The position numbers and the translations under genes are program-made. The notes under the pieces were generated by a model, which was not told where the DNA came from, searched no databases, and worked only from the letters and a program-made list of their open reading frames with translations. 64,000 nt of DNA from Pseudanabaena sp. FACHB-2040 (GTDB taxonomy: Bacteria > Cyanobacteriota > Cyanobacteriia > Phormidesmidales > Phormidesmidaceae), in assembly GCF_014696715.1 (NCBI RefSeq), contig NZ_JACJQO010000012.1, forward strand, positions 62,001-126,000, in the 5' to 3' direction. The stretch's first letter is position 1, and every line of letters begins with the position of its first letter. Shown piece by piece: positions 61,637 through 64,000 of the stretch.

Positions 61637-63562
61637 ATGGTTGCGGTTGGTGCTGTTGACTTTCTAGATGAATTTGATGTGGTCGTCGTTGGAGCCGGAC
61701 ACTCTGGCTGTGAGGCGGCTTTGGCAGCGGCCCGTTTGGGCTGCCGCACCCTGCTGCTTACCCTCAACCTGGACAAAATTGCTTGGCAGCCCTGCAACCC
61801 TGCCGTGGGAGGACCGGCCAAGTCTCAGCTCACTCACGAGGTTGATGCCTTGGGGGGCGAGATTGGCAAGATGGCCGATCGCACCTACCTGCAAAAGCGC
61901 ATTCTCAACAATTCTCGGGGTCCAGCCGTTTGGGCTTTGCGGGCTCAGACTGACAAGCGTGAATACGCCACGCTGATGAAGGCTCTGGTGGAGAACCAGG
62001 AAAATCTGGCGATTCGCGAGGGCATGGTAACGGATCTGGTGCTAGGCCACAATGACGAAGTCGTCGGTGTAGAAACCTACTTCGGTGTTGCTTTTAAGTG
62101 CAAGGCCGTGATTTTGACGACGGGCACTTTTTTGGGCGGCATCATTTGGGTGGGCAATAAGTCGATGGCCGCTGGCAGAGCTGGTGAGTTTGCGGCAACC
62201 GGCCTAACCGACACGCTAAATCAGCTAGGGTTCGAAACGGGGCGCTTGAAAACAGGTACGCCTGCTCGGGTTGATCGGCGCTCCATTAACTTCGATGTGT
62301 TGGAACCCCAGCCGGGCGATGAAGACGTGCGCTGGTTTAGTTTTGACCCCGAGGTCTGGGTGGAGCGAGAGCAGATGCCCTGCCACCTCACCCGCACTAC
62401 GGCTGAAACGCACCGGATCATTCGGGAGAATCTGCACTTGTCGCCGGTCTATGGTGGCTGGGTCGATGCCAAAGGCCCCCGCTATTGCCCCAGCATTGAA
62501 GACAAGATTGTCCGCTTTGCCGATAAGGAAAGCCACCAGATTTTTCTAGAGCCAGAGGGGCGCGACATTCCTGAGATCTATGTACAGGGCTTTTCCACTG
62601 GGCTGCCGGAGAAGCTGCAGCTAGCGATGCTGCGGAGCTTGCCAGGTCTAGAGCACTGCGCTCTGCTGCGCCCTGCTTATGCCGTAGAGTACGACTACCT
62701 GCCAGCGACCCAGTGCTACCCCACCCTGATGACCAAGCAGGTAGAGGGGCTGTTTTGCGCTGGCCAGATCAACGGCACGACTGGCTACGAAGAAGCTGCC
62801 GCTCAGGGTTTGGTGGCAGGCATCAACGCGGCCCAGTTTGTCGGTGGGCAGGAGATGAAGGTCTTTCCCCGTGAGCACAGCTATATTGGTACGCTCCTAG
62901 ACGACCTCTGCACCAAAGACCTACGCGAACCCTACCGGATGCTCACCTCTCGCTCTGAGTATCGGCTGCTGCTGCGCTCAGACAACGCCGACCAGCGGCT
63001 AACACCGCTGGGCCGAGAGCTAGGCCTGATCGACGATCGCCGCTGGGAGCTGTATCAACGCAAATACGCCAATATTGCTGCCGAGAAAGAACGGCTCTAT
63101 GAAACTCGTGTCAAAGAGCACGATGCATTGGGCCAGCAAATTACTGCCGATACTGAGCAGCGCATCAAAGGATCGATCACGCTGGCTGACCTGCTGCGTC
63201 GTCCAGGCTTTCACTATGCAGCCCTGGATCGTTATGGGTTGGGCAATATCGATCTGCTGCGCGAAGAGAAAGAAGGAGCCGAAATTGATATCAAGTATTC
63301 CGGCTACATTCACCGGCAGCAGGCTCAGATCGAGCAAATCAGCAGAAATGCCAATCGTAAGCTGTCTCCAGATCTAGACTATATGTCTATCGATACCCTC
63401 TCGAAGGAAGCGCGGGAGAAGCTGATTCAAGCCAAGCCCTTGACTGTGGGGCAAGCCGCCCGCATTGGCGGGGTTAACCCTGCTGATGTTAATGCGCTGC
63501 TGGTTCATCTAGAAATTCAGGCGCGACGGACGGCGGAAGAGGCCGCGTTGATTGGTGGGTAA
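61637..63562 (+). CDS. mnmG: tRNA uridine-5-carboxymethylaminomethyl modification enzyme MnmG (GidA)
   Basis: 641 residues. With MnmE it builds the cmnm5 group on wobble U34 of certain tRNAs. FAD-binding [20 protein letters not shown] (residue 17), the [17 protein letters not shown] block, [48 protein letters not shown] and [18 protein letters not shown] all match. The C-terminal helical domain ([31 protein letters not shown]) that binds MnmE/tRNA is present. Standard length. Terminator downstream, then fbp. Confidence 0.97.
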   Translation: MVAVGAVDFLDEFDVVVVGAGHSGCEAALAAARLGCRTLLLTLNLDKIAWQPCNPAVGGPAKSQLTHEVDALGGEIGKMADRTYLQKRILNNSRGPAVWALRAQTDKREYATLMKALVENQENLAIREGMVTDLVLGHNDEVVGVETYFGVAFKCKAVILTTGTFLGGIIWVGNKSMAAGRAGEFAATGLTDTLNQLGFETGRLKTGTPARVDRRSINFDVLEPQPGDEDVRWFSFDPEVWVEREQMPCHLTRTTAETHRIIRENLHLSPVYGGWVDAKGPRYCPSIEDKIVRFADKESHQIFLEPEGRDIPEIYVQGFSTGLPEKLQLAMLRSLPGLEHCALLRPAYAVEYDYLPATQCYPTLMTKQVEGLFCAGQINGTTGYEEAAAQGLVAGINAAQFVGGQEMKVFPREHSYIGTLLDDLCTKDLREPYRMLTSRSEYRLLLRSDNADQRLTPLGRELGLIDDRRWELYQRKYANIAAEKERLYETRVKEHDALGQQITADTEQRIKGSITLADLLRRPGFHYAALDRYGLGNIDLLREEKEGAEIDIKYSGYIHRQQAQIEQISRNANRKLSPDLDYMSIDTLSKEAREKLIQAKPLTVGQAARIGGVNPADVNALLVHLEIQARRTAEEAALIGG

Positions 63563-63664
63563 GCAGCTCTAGCCTGCTAATCTTCCTAGCTTTGACAAGA
63601 CTCTAACGAAGGCTTAGCTCTGGGAAATCCCTGAAAAACCCTCAGTGGAACCCTGGCAAAAGGT

Positions 63665-63693
63665 AAAACCTCGGCTCGGAGCCGGGGTTTTTT
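63665..63693 (+). terminator. Terminator of mnmG
   Basis: AAAACCTCGGCT/AGCCGGGGTTTT form a 12-bp stem (one G-U) with a CGG loop, running straight into TTTTTT. It is about 100 bases past the stop. Confidence 0.88.
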
Positions 63694-63808
63694 GCTGCTG
63701 ACTTCTAAAGTGTCTCTAAAGGTTGCTTCCTCTTTGTGGAAAGCCTCTCTAACATAGGGCTAGCAGTGCAGACGCATTGCGATCGCAGTACCGGAGCGAA
63801 AAAATCTT

Positions 63809-64000
63809 ATGGATGGAGCGTACCACCCTTCCGAAGCCGCCCATGCGCTAGACCGCGACTGCACCACGCTGTCGCGACACGTTTTGCAGCAGCTTCAAAG
63901 CTTTGGCCCCGAAGCTCAGGACCTCAGTGCCCTGATGAACCGTATTGCCCTGGCCGGTAAGCTGATTGCTCGCCGTCTCACCAACGCTGGTTTGCTCGAA
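63809..64000 (+). CDS. fbp: Fructose-1,6-bisphosphatase class I, N-terminal fragment (truncated by window edge)
   Basis: 64 codons are open to the last base. The product starts [20 protein letters not shown] and continues through [11 protein letters not shown] and [19 protein letters not shown], the N-terminal helices characteristic of cyanobacterial class I FBPase (gluconeogenic; cyanobacteria also have a separate dual-function FBPase/SBPase). The catalytic core is outside the window. A GGAG lies 13 bases upstream, a rather long spacing, but no better start is nearby. Confidence 0.85.
   Translation, partial: MDGAYHPSEAAHALDRDCTTLSRHVLQQLQSFGPEAQDLSALMNRIALAGKLIARRLTNAGLLE

Overview
The window is chromosomal DNA of a cyanobacterium. 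The evidence is genes found essentially only in oxygenic phototrophs: NDH-1 subunit NdhM, ribosomal protein PSRP-3/Ycf65, phycocyanobilin:ferredoxin oxidoreductase PcyA, a one-helix high-light-inducible protein, a DUF3082 protein and a lumenal-type pentapeptide protein. The HIP1 palindrome GCGATCGC also occurs about fifty times by eye, where about one is expected. The gene style suggests a Leptolyngbya-like filamentous lineage, but that is inference. Nearly all the DNA is ordinary core or conserved genome. I see no transposase, integrase, prophage, CRISPR array or rRNA, and one tRNA (tRNA-Glu).

Layout. 0-6 kb: tail of a glycosyltransferase, lumenal pentapeptide protein, MenI-like thioesterase, tandem universal stress protein, a secreted/proline-rich gene pair, tRNA-Glu with its own consensus promoter and terminator, a small conserved protein and SfsA. 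6-10.5 kb: a three-gene PhnD/PhnC/PhnE-type ABC importer with two permeases fused in one chain (putative selenate/phosphonate oxyanion uptake), and an aldose-1-epimerase-like protein. 10.6-20 kb: a CapA-like protein with degenerate metal ligands, argF, an Hlip, LD-carboxypeptidase, rhomboid protease, two small conserved genes and mutS. 20.5-29 kb: gloB, ndhM, a PP2C phosphatase followed by a CHAT-FHA protein and a conserved companion, a TPR protein and hemC. 29-36 kb: acyltransferase, DUF1232 gene, 8-oxoguanine deaminase, TPR and PRC-barrel proteins. 36-48.5 kb: rsmA-ispE-DUF3082, PEP-CTERM/DUF4114 protein, HAD hydrolase, PSRP-3, atpD-atpC, ppk1, AI-2E-type permease, pcyA-gmk. 48.6-64 kb: ftsI behind an FtsL-like protein, ilvB with a C-terminal zinc ribbon, an alpha/beta-hydrolase-like gene, a ComFB-like gene, two convergent histidine-kinase-like genes, murE, a glutaredoxin-like gene, cysH, mnmG and the start of fbp.

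Two local systems stand out. (1) The kinase-like genes at 55.2-58.4 kb are degenerate in complementary ways: one keeps the phospho-acceptor His but lacks recognisable ATP-binding boxes, while the other keeps all ATP-binding boxes but has Gln in place of the His. Together they could form one split kinase. (2) At 21.8-26.6 kb a membrane PP2C phosphatase with a zinc ribbon and a possible pseudokinase region lies directly upstream of a CHAT (caspase-like) protease candidate carrying a C-terminal FHA domain, which suggests a phosphorylation-gated protease module. Several inverted repeats sit where they could control genes: over the Shine-Dalgarno of the DUF1232 gene, upstream of cysH, and between atpD and atpC.
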